From NCBI GenBank assembly GCA_021399435.1, contig JAJTUP010000015.1:496001-560000 (forward strand): a stretch of 64,000 nucleotides of DNA, in the 5' to 3' direction. The position numbers and the translations under genes are program-made. The stretch comes from Diaporthe sp. PMI_573. Its lineage: Eukaryota; Ascomycota; Sordariomycetes; Diaporthales; Diaporthaceae. The notes under the pieces were generated by a model that was not told where the DNA came from, ran no database searches, and saw only the letters and a program-made list of their open reading frames with translations. Of this stretch, positions 39,014 through 50,216 are shown one piece after another. Each line of letters begins with the position of its first letter. Positions within the stretch are counted from its first letter, which is position 1.

Positions 39014-39469
39014 TTAAGCGGTATCCGAGCCTGTACAAGCTGTTTGAAGCAGTAAGCATAACATATGCCGCTTATCAGAATTGAGCAGCTCAATCAAATT
39101 GAGCGGCTTATCAAGGATCAAGGGGCTTATCAAGACTAAGCAGCTTATTTATTACCAATAGGAGAGAACAAGGTGATACCCATCTTCTACTTGCTCCTCT
39201 CTTACTTTACAACACCCACTGTGAACAGCTTGAAGAAAGCAAGGCATCGGGCTAGGAAGTTCAAGGAGAAATTAAATGGTAGTTATCTTTAAATAGCACT
39301 TCTCAGATCTATGAGATATCTACAAATCAAAGCTGAATTTCAAATCTAGATCTAATTCTTTCTCTGACAGATTCTACACCTCGCCATATTGGCGACGTTG
39401 CTTGGAGCAAGCTGCCTGTGGTGACAATGCCACCCAATTGATAAGCTGCCCATCTTATAAGCCGCTTAA
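39014..39469. mobile_element. Possible MITE-like segment with short inverted ends
   Basis: TTAAGCGG at 39014-39021 is matched in inverse orientation by CCGCTTAA at 39462-39469, 456 bases apart. The interior is full of related GCTTATCA, AGCGGCTTAT and ATAAGCTGC blocks near both ends (39068-39150 and 39438-39480). There is no coding capacity. The inverted ends are only 8 bp, so assignment as a non-autonomous DNA transposon is tentative. Confidence 0.3.
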
Positions 39470-39835
39470 CCCTGATAAGCGCTATGTATTCCACGTACTG
39501 GTTGAGCAGCTTATGTAGGCCATTTCACGGCGGTGCTGATCCTGTGTTTCGAGCTTGGCTGATATACAAACTGAATACCTATATGTCATGGCAATACATC
39601 AGTCTTAAAAAGAAAGCCCCAAAAGGCGTGTTGATTATTTTACTCTGTGGACTGCATGATATTCAGCTGATACCCTAACTACACCAAGAACCTGCTAGTA
39701 TGCCAGATCTCCTGTATCAGTGCTCGTCCACCTCTTAGCTTCATCAGCATAAGAACTTGTTGAACATCAGGATTCTAGGCACATCCTACCAGTGAAAAGG
39801 AGGGTTTCAGGCTAGGTCACACAATGCAATCGCAT

Positions 39836-40104
39836 AGCTACCTTGGTGTGGAAGACCAAGGGGCTGGAGCTCATCCCCGGCCCTGCGAACCGCAGCCAGA
39901 AGATTGTTGTCCAGTTCGGGCCGCAGGGTACCGACCAAACGCGCGAGATACGCACCAACAACTTAATGCGATTCGTGAAGCAGTACCGTGAGCTACACTG
40001 TGAGGCACGATAGGAGATGCTGGATAATGTCAACATGGAAATGTGGGTAGCGGCCTGCGCTGCTCGGGGCAAGCCTGTCTGGAGCGAGGAGGGTCAGGCC
40101 GCTT
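39836..40104 (+). pseudogene. GC-richer coding relic, unidentified
   Basis: In AT-rich surroundings a stretch with coding character reads WKTKGLELIPGPANRSQKIV, VQFGPQGTDQTREIRTNN and LMRFVKQYRELHCEAR. It then has an in-frame TAG, then EMLDNVNMEMWVAACAARGK and a stop at 40104. No start codon or family recognised; it could be the remnant of a captured gene or of an element. Confidence 0.25.
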
Positions 40105-40143
40105 AGCTGGACTCAGCGGACATTCGGTATTAGAAGGCTACCA

Positions 40144-40284
40144 TTAATTAATATATTCCTTTGTTTGGGCCCATAATCGTCGCGATGCAATACCTGCAAT
40201 TGGCACCTCGAAATTTGGGTTGGCTCCCCGGTGTAGCAACAGTCGAATAAGTGGAGACCTCTTGCGATTCGGACACGCCACCAA
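40144..40284 (-). pseudogene. Ankyrin-repeat remnant
   Basis: One frame reads VACPNRKRSPLIRLLLHRGA followed by NPNFEVPIAG and ends at a TAA (40144-40146). SPLxRLLLxRGANPNF is the core of an ankyrin repeat. The frame upstream is closed by a stop at 40285-40287, so only a fragment remains. Ankyrin repeats are common at the C-terminus of fungal NLR and HET-associated genes, and a broken HET gene lies 1.4 kb away on the same strand. Confidence 0.4.
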
Positions 40285-42550
40285 CTACCGCACGATATAA
40301 TAGCCATGAAAATTTCTGTCTCCTCTGACCGTGGTTTCCGAAGGTGTCGCCAAGGGGAAGTAGTAATCGAAACAGCCTGGAGGAAGAGATCATTGGCTCG
40401 GCTCGATCCTTTTTCAAGGCAACTGAAGTCCCATTAGACACCTTCTTGGGTATGCCGCTGTGGGATCGCGGGACGCCCTCTTTAGGCGATTTGATTTTCT
40501 GTGCCGTAGGAATATTCCTTGCGTATGTAAAGCATTGTAAGCTCTGCTTCCAGAGACGAAACCACACCACAAGTAAATTAGCTTGAATGGTTTTTTCTTG
40601 CATAATAACGGGCACTGGCTGAGACCGTAGCACTCATGGAGCAGCATATGATTAAGCCGTAGAATCAGGCCTAAGATTTTGGCTCGTGAACTGAATGGAT
40701 CTCCACAACGAAGCCTTGTCTGGGTGCTGGGCTAAGGTCGGGAGCAGGTGAAGTGATCCATGGGGCGAGGACAAATTTTCTTCATTTCAGATACATGGTT
40801 TCGAAAAGCTGGGATTATCCAGGTCTAGACACCGCTGGCTCGGCTATTCCGCCACTCATTGTCGAGATGCCCCTCTAAAGCAACAATTACCTGGATATGC
40901 CTATACGTCTTGAAACGTAGGGCGGCAAATGACGACAATAGTTGTATGTGACGATCCTAAAATTATATTAATGAACACTGAAGCTGGGAGCTGGAGTAGC
41001 TAGCTATTCAAACGAAGAACATGATTCTGGATAATCTTGTAAAGCATCACAGGTTAGCAGAACACCCAGCCTTCCAATACGGAAGGCCTTGATTGAGTCC
41101 TCTTGATAGACAATTGTGCATTGGTCAAGGATCCTCGTAGAATCGTTTCAATTATCATTTTTTTTGGGTCCACTCAGCCAATATTTTCGTGCCTCAGACG
41201 TGTCAACTGCATAAGATGATTCCATGCCCTTCCGGATGCCTCAAGCCTAAGCCACAAATACTTTACAATGTAATCCTTCTCGAGTGTTAAGTGTATTAGC
41301 CAGTCCTCTTAACTTAGCAAATAAGCAACCTTCAGTCATGTGGCGGTCCACCTTTGATCCAAGAAGCCATACCCACGCCCACTTACATGAAAGCCAGTGT
41401 TGCTTGTGTGTAGATAGAGTGCTTTAGTTTTGTACTTTCCCAGGGCCACGCCATGATTGGTCATGGATCACAGCTGATGCAGTCAGTTTTCGTAGTCGCG
41501 AGGCAAACAGAAACGCGTGAGGGATACCAGGCCTCGACTTGGGAGGTTATCTAGGTGTGTAGCCAGTGCTGAGAAGCATCTCAGACAACTGCCTGGGGCA
41601 AGTGGCCCCTAAATCCAGTGATGCCTTAGCAAGAATCGAAATTACACAAAGAAGCCATCCTCTACATTGTAGAGAACACTAGTCCAGCACCAAAGCCACC
41701 TAATGAGACGGTTGTAAGAATTACTGCTAGCAAATTCCACCACTTAGCCAAAAGACCAGAATTCTAAGTCGAAGACTCAGATCCTAAGCAGTATATAAGT
41801 GCCGACCCGTTATACCTAAAATATTCCAGCTAATTATCTTAGTATCTTAGCTCTAACCTAAGTCTAACTAATTTTTAAACCAGCCTTATATAATACTTTA
41901 GGGGCCTACTTTTCCCCTTTTACTCCTATAATACTCGCTATAATAGCTATACACCAAGTTTTAATCCAAATGGGTAAAAATGTAAAGTCTACTACTTTCT
42001 ATTTTTAGAAAGGCGGCTGACTATTCTAAGCTGTACGAGACGTCGCTTAGACTTTATGGCCCGTGAGACCAATTGTGCACCGAATCATATAGATCTGAAG
42101 AGCAGCCTGGCCTCAGAAAGAAAGGGAAGGAGATGTCTGGAGGATCAGCAGCCTGTTAGGCTGCAGTCGTAGAGCGGGCCAGGTGGGCCTCGTCGAACAA
42201 GGGGCTCTGCAGCAACCGCCATAGCCCCCACACCCCACCAGCCTTTGACCCCGTGGAGGTAGGAGTTGAAGGATCTAATGCTTCGCCGCTAAGAGCTATG
42301 CTACGTGTCTTTCGAGGTATTCCACGGGCATGTAGACTCATAGCCAAGCCTCATAAGTAGTTGTAAGGCGATTCATTGGTGTCGCCTATGGAAGGCATGT
42401 AAATGCCCAGCCTCGTAATTAGTTACGTGGTGTTCCTTTAGTTTTGGCTTTGGAAAACACAGACAAATCCTATCTTCCTTCCAGACAAAGAGGTACTGGA
42501 TTGTTGAGCAAATAGGAGTGGAATGGGCTCAAGTCCAGCTTGAGAAAAAC
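40285..42550. other. AT-rich gene-free region
   Basis: 2.3 kb without a supported gene. 41800-42020 is very AT-rich and TpA-rich (ttatataatac, ctataatactcgctataatag), as in DNA altered by repeat-induced point mutation. Confidence 0.5.
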
Positions 42551-42557
42551 TATAAAG
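42551..42557 (+). promoter_or_regulatory. TATA box of the small cysteine-rich gene
   Basis: TATAAAG about 130 bp before the ATG at 42688, followed by an A/T- and CT-rich leader typical of small secreted-protein genes. Confidence 0.45.
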
Positions 42558-42687
42558 GGAGCCTTAATGTCTGTCCAGATATTTTTTTAAAGTTAACACT
42601 TCTAAGCATAAATATAATATCTTATACTCACTCAAGCCTAATCCCACACTCTACTTTTAATATAATACTATCATCTCAACTATTAAG

Positions 42688-43008
42688 ATGCGCTTTTCTA
42701 TTGCCGCTATTACTGCTGCCATTGTGGCCACTGCTATCGCACATCCAACCCCACACGCTGAGAAACCAGCCGGTATGTTCTCCATCTTTATGAGATGGCC
42801 CCCCTGATACTCTGTGTGGGCATCCCTCTTTCCCCGACCAAAAGAGACTACTTGATCGCTAACTGAGATTTATAGAGCTCGCCACTCGCTGTAATGACTC
42901 GTACAAGCGTGTATCAAGGCCTGCGACGGATTTCAAGCAAGTCCCGGCGGAGGGATCTCGATGGCTGGGATTTGCAAGGCCTCGTGTCAAATTAAGTCTG
43001 GCTGTTAG
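42688..43008 (+). pseudogene. Small secreted cysteine-rich protein, apparently frameshifted
   Basis: Exon 1 (42688-42772) encodes a clear signal peptide, MRFSIAAITAAIVATAIAHP, followed by TPHAEKPA. The intron 42773-42875 has a gtatgt donor, a GCTAACT branch site and a tatag acceptor. Exon 2 begins ELATRCNDSYK. Just after it (42907-42908) one base seems to be missing. The shifted frame shows five Cys (C-x3-C, then 16 residues, then C-x3-C-x5-C) and stops right after the last Cys at 43008. The unshifted frame has no further Cys and runs on to 43039, giving an 82-residue product with an unremarkable tail. The evenly spaced Cys and the stop just behind them argue that the shifted frame is the ancestral one. 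Function unknown; effector-like or antimicrobial roles are only guesses. Confidence 0.5.
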
Positions 43009-43294
43009 ACCAAGGCTCTCTTTTCGTCTTAATCAATGACGCTGTCGTAGAAAGTAGTAGTGTGGGAAATCAGAAGGTTTTATCATTTATGGAGACATTA
43101 GCTTTTATTGGGGGCAAAGTTTACTTTAACAGCAGCTATAGGCTATGTGTAGATATCTTTAGATACCTAAGGAACATTGCCAGTTACGATATATATAATA
43201 GGCTCAGTCAGGGCTGCAGCCCCCCTGTAAGCAACAGGCTTGAATTTCTTTACTAAGGGAAAGACCTAAGGGCCAGCCTCGAAGCACATGTCTG

Positions 43295-44142
43295 TCACTG
43301 AAGCAGAGAGCCCCCACTAGAACTGATCACGCTCCCTGTGTTGTTGGTATCCTTCATCAAATAAATATAAGCCTCGCCCACCTCGTCCGGCAGCCCAGGC
43401 TTGCCCAGCAGCGCCCTTGCAGAGACGGCAGCCTCCAGCCTCCCGCGCGTTTCCCCTGGCGAGCCCCAGAGCTCCGTGGCCGTTGCGCCAGGACTGACTG
43501 CGTTGACCCGTATCGGCGCCATCTCGAGGGCCAAGGCTCGGACAGTCCCGTAGAGTGCGGCAGCCCACCCAGCCCCGACGGCGTACCCCTTGACGGGCTT
43601 TTCACCGACTTCTCCGCCAGTAAAGATGATAGAGGACGTCCAATGCGGCTTGAGGAACCGTGGGGCCAGCTTTGCGATGAGCACGGGGGCGGCCATGCGG
43701 CTTGGAAGTGATCTGTGTCAGCACGCAGGTTGCTGACAGCGGTAGAGGGCGAGAAACTACCCTTCTTGGGTGAATGGATTACTTACAGTGGAGCAGTATT
43801 CTTGAAGTACTCAACTGTGCACTCAGAAATGGGTTTGATGTTGGCAAGGCCAGCGGTCATGATGATGTGGTCGATCTGTCCTCCATTGGCATCCACCACA
43901 TTGGTGAACAGCGTGTCCAAGTTTGACTCCACATCGAGCCCGCTTATGTCGACAGTGAAACCGGTTATCTGGGCATCAGGAACCACGTCCTGTATCTTCT
44001 TGACGGCTCCGTCAACACGACTCTGGCAGGACGAGGCAATAGCGACCTTGAGACCTTCAATACAGGCGAGCTTAGCTGCGGCAGCTCCTATTCCAGAGGA
44101 GCCACCGATGACCACGACTGACTGCCCTTTAATGGGAGGCAT
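43295..44142 (-). CDS. Atypical short-chain dehydrogenase/reductase (no YxxxK)
   Basis: Two exons, 44142-43787 and 43700-43295, giving 253 residues. The intron (43701-43786) has a gtaagt donor, a GCTGAC branch site and a ccaag acceptor. MPPIKGQSVVVIGGSSGIGA gives the TGxxxGIG-type cofactor loop (here GGSSGIG). HIIMTAGLANIKPISE stands for NNAG, and SIIFTGGEVGEKPVKGYAVG holds the strand with the usual catalytic Ser. The segment GWAAALYGTVRALALEMAPI lacks the canonical Y-x3-K: Tyr and Lys are both absent. RVNAVSPGATATELWG and the C-terminal TGSVISSSGG are normal. A subgroup of fungal SDRs has this reduced active site; whether they are enzymes is unclear. The gene itself looks intact, with good splice sites. 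Confidence 0.8.
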
Positions 44143-46232
44143 GATGTCGAGGAGAGTTTTTAAGCAGATGATGGTATCAGTCTGGCACTAACACTCGAGA
44201 TGTTGGGAAAGAGAGTGCGATGGGGAGATGCTCTCTTCCTGGGGCATTTTATACACGTCCCTCTTCGCACTTGGAGCCTGGACTCAAGTAGAATCATGAG
44301 GCAAGTGACTGGCGATAGAATCGAGAAGCCCCACCCGAAGCTTCCTGCTGAGAGTAGAATACGAATGGGGGGTTAGATCCAAAGCTTTACAACGGAGTTA
44401 AACCACGGCTTTCCCTACTATGTCCGGCCCCCTGCCACTCGCCCAGGTATGCACTGCCTGCAGACCAACTTGATGTTGACATTGATCTACCTTATTTCTA
44501 GCTTTAGAAAAACCGTGAACGCCAGAAGATTCACAGTGTATTTTTCAGATGCTTCTTCAGAGCCTCTGGCAGTTTCTGACCTAGGTAGGGAGCTCTTTCG
44601 GCAACCAATGCTAGTCTTGCACAACCGATCAAATTGGATGCCAAGCCTGGAAACTTACAGTGGAAGCACGTCAGGATCCTCAGAATGAGCTTGCTACGCG
44701 TCTTTCCAAGTATGAGATGCCAGCAAATTTGCAAGTTTATCAAGCAGTGACGGGAGAGGAGGGTAGTCACCTCAGATGACCACAGAACAAGAGAGGCAAG
44801 AAAAAAGAAGAAAAACACAAAAAAAAAACACAAAAAGGTGCACCCCGGGTGGTGCGAAGCCAGGCCCCCTCAGTTGCGTCGTCTCGTCATAGCGGGCAGT
44901 GAATGATAGATTAACCCGGTTCTCAACCACTGCGCCAAGGGCGCTTGAACGTTGACCTGACCCCTGTTGGAAGCAGCGGTTTTCCAGTATTTATAAAGGC
45001 CCCTCCATGCGAAGACTGGACTTCTTGTGAGCGCTGCCAGTGGTAAGACACAGTCCATGGCGGTTCAGCCGCCCACAAAGAAAGAGGGCGACACCTGCTT
45101 CGCAAGAGTCTTCGATCCTTGGGCGGGCTCGCTTGAGCCGCAACAACCACCAGCTTGAGCATCCTCACTGTAACGAACAAGAAGCAGCCCTCGGCCCCTG
45201 AAATCCTTCATAGTGCTTCATACCGAGCAAGAAGGCACCAACAAACACGCTCGAATCCTGTCCGCAACACAAATGACCACTGCCGTCCCCAGCAGACCCA
45301 CCGCATCACATCTGCTGAGTTTTCACCTGCTTTTCCCCTTCTCCTCAAACCGAAACTGGCGGTGTTGCTTCCCCCACTCGGGCAGCATGAACTCCACGCG
45401 ACTTGTATCGGGGCGGTTCTCCAGCAAGACATCGACTACGGTACAACCTCGACCTGATGAAGCTATGTCTCAAGAACAGTGGTCCAAGGGTATGATCAAG
45501 GGGGCGAGATTCAGACAGGCCAGCCTGGACACTCGTCAGGCTCGGCCGCAAAGCTTTAAACACACTTGACAAACGGAAGGAAAGCGGAAAATAGACTGGT
45601 GGTGGGATATTTTTGAGCGGACAGAACGGCTGCTGAGCTTCCAAAGGACAGGGCACACCAGCTCGCGCTCACGCATAACGGTTCCAATGTAGTTTATGAA
45701 GGGTTTTAACTCCATGAAGAGTTTTATAATTATGACAGTTTGGTTCAAACCCGGCACCGTCGGGAGATGCCCAGAGACCGAGGACCTTCGGTGAGCACGA
45801 TAGCACTGGACCTGGTATGGGGCTCGTAGAAGTGGCTGGCTCATTGAGTGGCTCGAGGTTCACAACTAGAGGCTATGAATTTCTGAGCCAGCTCGAGAAA
45901 TATCAATCAAGCTGTTCGGTCAGGGCTGTGAGCGGGCAGTGGGTGAAAGACTTGTTGCGGTTGAAGGTGCATGAAGTCACAGGTAAGAGGCGGTAGTTAC
46001 GTAACCCACAGGGGTTCTCAATCAAGGACCCACCAGAGCTCCAAGCTCGAGGACCCTGCTTGTTGTGACCCCGCGCCGAGATCTCAAATGCCTTTCCACC
46101 ACTTCGACCCCGCAGGATCGAGTACTGTTGTATAACAAGGTATCTCGTCGCCCAATCGATGCCTTCAATTACTATACCACAGACTGAACACAAGAATCCA
46201 GACGACGCTTCCCCCCCGCCCCCCTCAAAAAA
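44143..46232. other. 2.1-kb spacer with a SINE-like element
   Basis: Between the SDR and UreG. Apart from the tRNA-like element at 44800-44944 nothing with protein or RNA gene character was recognised. Confidence 0.5.
44800..44944 (-). mobile_element. tRNA-derived SINE-like element or tRNA pseudogene
   Basis: On the minus strand from 44944, GCGCCCT is followed by TTGGCGCAGTGG, a good Pol III A box. A B-box-like GGCTTCGCACC and GGGGTGC (ending 44840) come next. GCGCCCT and GGGGTGC can pair over 7 bp with two G-U pairs, like an acceptor stem 105 bases apart. TTTTT and a T-rich tail (to about 44800) follow at once. The D and T arms do not fold properly, so it is not a working tRNA. A short tRNA-like head plus a Pol III terminator-like tail fits a degenerate SINE. 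Confidence 0.4.
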
Positions 46233-47054
46233 ATGGCAACACACTCGCACGACGGGTCAGCCCCGCACTCACACTCACACGACGGCGGCTTCAACGCCCA
46301 GGAGCACGGGCACGCGCACGAGATCCTCGACGGGCCGGGCTCGTACATCGGGCGCGAGATGCCCATAACGGAGGGCCGGCAGTGGGGGACGCGGGCCTTC
46401 ACGGTGGGGATCGGCGGGCCCGTGGGCTCGGGCAAGACGGCGTTGATGCTGGCGCTGTGCATGGCGCTGCGGTCTCGCTACAACATCGCCGCCGTCACCA
46501 ACGACATCTTCACGCGCGAGGACGCCGAGTTCCTGACGCGCAACCGCGCCCTGCCCGCCGACCGCATCCGCGCCATCGAGACGGGTGGATGCCCCCACGC
46601 CGCCGTGCGCGAGGACATCAGCGCCAACCTCGCGGCGCTCGAGGACCTGCACGTCGAGTTCAACACCGACCTGCTGCTCATCGAGAGCGGTGGCGACAAC
46701 CTCGCGGCGAACTACAGCAGGGAGCTGGCCGACTACATCATCTACGTGATCGACGTGTCTGGCGGTGATAAGATCCCCCGCAAGGGCGGCCCCGGCATTA
46801 CCCAGAGCGACCTGCTGGTCGTCAACAAGACCGACCTCGCCGAGGCCGTCGGCGCGGACCTGGGCGTCATGGAGAGAGACGCTAGGAAGATGCGGGAGGG
46901 CGGGCCGACGGTCTTTGCCCAGGTCAAGAAGGACGTCGGTGTGGACCATATCGTCAACCTGATCCTCAGCGCATGGAGGGCGAGTGGTGCCGAGGAGGTA
47001 CAGAAGTCACGGGGAGGCCCGACAGCAACGCCTGGCCTGGACGCTCTCAAATAA
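46233..47054 (+). CDS. ureG: Urease accessory GTPase UreG
   Basis: Single exon, 273 residues. The first 30 residues are His-rich ([25 protein letters not shown]) and probably hold nickel, as in other eukaryotic UreG proteins. [20 protein letters not shown] contains the P-loop (61-69). [34 protein letters not shown] (the Cys-Pro-His nickel site), [36 protein letters not shown] and [15 protein letters not shown] are all standard UreG motifs. The protein uses GTP to help insert nickel into urease with UreF and UreD. No other urease gene lies in the window. The ATG follows a poly-A stretch. Confidence 0.97.
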   Translation: MATHSHDGSAPHSHSHDGGFNAQEHGHAHEILDGPGSYIGREMPITEGRQWGTRAFTVGIGGPVGSGKTALMLALCMALRSRYNIAAVTNDIFTREDAEFLTRNRALPADRIRAIETGGCPHAAVREDISANLAALEDLHVEFNTDLLLIESGGDNLAANYSRELADYIIYVIDVSGGDKIPRKGGPGITQSDLLVVNKTDLAEAVGADLGVMERDARKMREGGPTVFAQVKKDVGVDHIVNLILSAWRASGAEEVQKSRGGPTATPGLDALK

Positions 47055-47218
47055 CTAGACACAATAAGCCTCACACACTGGGCCCTGTATCAAAATCGCT
47101 TGCCATTGATTTGGCCGCTGGTTGTTGGTCTTCATTGTAATCATAATCTGGAGCAACATGATACCCTATTCTTCAACGCCTTTTCATGATATCTCTGCAA
47201 TCGTCGGAGGAGATACTC

Positions 47219-49830
47219 CTACTCCTCCATCGCCTCGACTGACTCCGTAGCCTCTTCTGCATCGTCTAGCAGTGGCCCTTGCAATGGTATCGCATTGCGA
47301 GGCCAGACCCTCTTGTAAAGACTGACACCAATCGTGTCCTGAGGATTGATGTGAGCGTCGAATGTCGCCTTGAAGTATCCGTGGGTTCCCAGAGGTTCCT
47401 TGACGTAGCCGCTCCGGCCTCTCTTGGTCCACAAGGGCAGCGCCTTGAACCATTCCACGTCCTCCCTGTTGAAGAACATGTAACGGATGGTCACAATCCT
47501 CTTGTGGATGTGGTAAGGGTGACCTGTCAGGATCACCCGTTTGGCGATGACTCGGTTGGTGGAAGGAGGAATCGCCGTGCCCGTGCCGATGAGGGTCAGA
47601 GGCAGGTCAGGCTCACCCTCGGCCTTCTTCTCGCCCGGCTTTGACCTCCTGTAAAAGAGTGCTGGCACGGCGCCCCAAGTCACAGGGCCCATGAAGGTCG
47701 CCACTGCAGACTGACCCGGGTGCAAGAAGCGGCAGTACTTGTGCACGTCGTTCGGGGTGGTGCCACCCTGTGAGAACAGAGGGTTGATGACGAGCCTCCG
47801 AGGACCACACTGCATGATAATCTCTTCCTTGGACTTTATTGATCTGGAATAGTCGGAGCTCAGATTGATGAGGAAGTTGACCGCCGTCCGCTTCTGCTCA
47901 TGCCTCAGCATGGAGAACAGAGTCACAGGCTTCGCTGGGTGATACGCCGCTAGGCACTCTGCAGGGACGCCTTTGATGTGAACATGGACCCGAGTGCCGG
48001 GCTGCACACCCCCCACAAGGGCCTCATTACGTGCACTGTTCCGCGAAGCTTGGTAGTTCTGGACTTGCAGAAGCCGACGCCACTCCTCAGGCTCGTGAGC
48101 TCGGTCCTCGTCCTGGTCCCAGGGGCTGCTCCGCAGGCTCTTCAGCCCTCTGTACCGCGCCAGCCGCTCGCGTGCGAGAACATTGGGCTGCAGTTCGATC
48201 TCGTCGGGAAACTCCAGATCCTCCTCAGCTTCGTCCTTCTTCTTTGCCCGGTATTGCGCCAGCTGTGCAGCATCATCGTTCTCATCGAGTTCTTCGAACT
48301 TTTCAGATTGAGGATATTCCGATGGCCCTGCCTCGGTCATACGATCATCGGCAAGTCCTTCCATGCCATCCTCTGGTGCCACAGAAGCCTCGGATCCTTC
48401 CTTGTCGTCCAAATCCATGTCGGTCATGTCAGAGCCGTCGTCAGACACGTCGTCCTCCAGGTACCAAGCTGACTGGTACTTTGATGTTCCCTTGGGCACC
48501 CTCAAGTGCGTCACTTGGGCATTGTCCTCATCTTCGGAGAAATAGTGGTGGTCGTCTAGCAAAACACCCTTCTTGGCCGAGGGCGCCACGGATGTGGCAT
48601 CGTCCAATTCGATGTCATCATCCGCATCACGCATGGCCGCCTCCTCTGGTGCCAGGTCATCGAGTTTGTCTTGATCCTCGGAAGGAACCGCGAGCGGTTG
48701 CTCTGATTGATCGTCCGCATCCATCCCCTCGTCCGACTTCTTGCCTCTCCTCGAGAGGGGTGCAGCGGTGATCTTCTCGATCTTAAATGAGCCCCAGTCA
48801 CCCACTTGAACCAATCGGTCTGCCTGTAAGCCTCTGCCCCTCACAACGCCCGTGATAATGGTCGAGTCTTTTTCCGAGTCCGCAAATCTGACATGCTCTG
48901 CAAGCATCCAGCTTCGCTCATCCCGCCACTTGATACCCTTGGGTGTCGAGTTGCAGAGCGATCGAATCAGATTTGAGCATTCTTGCCTGTTGTCGAGGTT
49001 GTAGATCTTGTGTTGCTCCGGGTGGAAATGCGTAATGTATGATCGCAAAGAATCGAGGACCGAGTTCCTGAGTTTTGCGGGCTCTGTCTTGTTCAGACCC
49101 TGGACGACGGTGAACAAGGTCGACAGGCCTTGGCTTTCCACGCTCCGAAGGATCAGCTCGCCGAGGTCATCGACGTCGACATCCGCAGACAGGATGAGAA
49201 CCACGAAATCAGCGACTCTGGCAGCATCTGTACAGGCTGTAAGGTCGCGTGGCAGGGCGACGTATTGCAGTTTCTGCTTGAACCTATCAACAGGCACGCG
49301 AGCCGTGCCAAGGGGAATTTCTTGGTCGATGTCAAGACTCTGGTTCAGGGCTCGAACGGCAGCAGTGGAGTCGCCATCGGGGCAGAGGGGAATGACTGCG
49401 ACATTTCGGGGAGCACCGTCCTTGCCGGCGAAGACAACGGTCTCCTGCTGGTGGGCCTTGTGCTTCTGGGCCTGCCTCTGCTTGGCCTGGTTTCGTCGGT
49501 CGAGTTTAGACATGACTTGCTGGTGAGGTGTCTTGCGGCGCTCGTTTGGTACTTTGCCTAAGAGGCGGCAGCGATACCAAAGGTTAGTGGACTGATCTTT
49601 TGTATTTGTTGTTTGTTGCGCAGGTTGGAGAGGGGCCATGGGATTAAATCTGCAAGTTTGAGACGCATATCTCCCAATCCACCCACTTCCAGTGAAGGCT
49701 CGCCGGGGTGACTCATCTTACCCTTAAGCTGATCTCGCATGGCTCCCTTGGTTGCCTTGCGGGACTTGAAGGCCTTGTTATTGACCTTGGTGGTCGCCCG
49801 GTGCGAGTGGGCTGTGACGGCGGCCGGCAT
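47219..49830 (-). CDS. TSR1: Ribosome biogenesis protein TSR1
   Basis: Two exons, 49830-49722 and 49557-47219, giving 815 residues. The 164-nt intron has a gtaaga donor, an ACTAAC branch site and a cttag acceptor. Exon 1 encodes the basic N-terminus HSHRATTKVNNKAFKSRKAT. Exon 2 starts KVPNERRKTPHQQVMSKLDR and DGAPRNVAVIPLCPDG. The GTPase-like domain lacks usable nucleotide motifs, as known for Tsr1. AARP2CN (about 240-320, WMLAEHVRFADSE) and an acidic linker are followed by the C-terminal translation-factor-like domain (LINLSSDYSRSIKSKEEI, TLIGTGTAIPPSTNRVIAKR, YFKATFDAHINPQDTIGVSL). Tsr1 binds pre-40S particles in nucleolus and cytoplasm and is needed for 20S rRNA maturation. Divergent from UTP7, sharing a 386-bp intergenic region. 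Confidence 0.95.
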
Positions 49831-50216
49831 CTTTCCTCCGTCACCGCCTGCCTTGAACCTGAATGGTAGGGATGAAGACGCCAGATTGTCAATTATCCAG
49901 CATGTACCAAGGAACAATATTGAGAAAGTGCAGTTTAAAGGTGCTGTGAAGCGAGAATGGAAAAGGACGTCGAATTCTCTATACCCCGTCGCTGGCTAAC
50001 GAATGTACCGCACGCCAGCGCCTCGCCAAGTCGAATCTGCCCCGCCATATTTTGAAATTTCTTGTGGAATCGACCATCAACATCCCTGCTTATCGGCTTA
50101 TCGGGTTTTATCAGCTTATCATTCGACGACCCTCAGAAAAAGTTCCTAGACCGCGAATCAAGTCGACCAATGCTTTTGGGCCCGGCCAACAACACTGAAC
50201 CATTCCGCACCCAACC
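49831..50216. promoter_or_regulatory. Shared divergent promoter of TSR1 and UTP7
   Basis: 386 bases separate the two start codons. The part 50081-50118 carries CATCCCTGCTTATCG, then GGCTTATCGGG and TTTTATCAGCTTATC, four TTATC (GATA core) copies. TTTTGAAATTTC at 50050-50061 resembles the yeast RRPE element. The 15-mer CATCCCTGCTTATCG also precedes BRX1. Co-regulation of the two ribosome-assembly genes is inferred. Confidence 0.6.

Larger units (their letters stand above)
38775..39835. other. Gene-free DNA with inverted repeats
   Basis: Contains an 18-bp perfect palindrome at 38974-38991 and a cluster of GCTTAT/ATAAGC motifs between 39014 and 39510. No coding frame of note. Confidence 0.5.

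Noticed and set aside
45725..45770. GGTTCAAACCC, like a tRNA T arm
   Set aside because: No matching T stem, acceptor stem or D arm on either strand.
48031..48771. 246-codon open frame on the plus strand
   Set aside because: Antisense of TSR1, no family resemblance.
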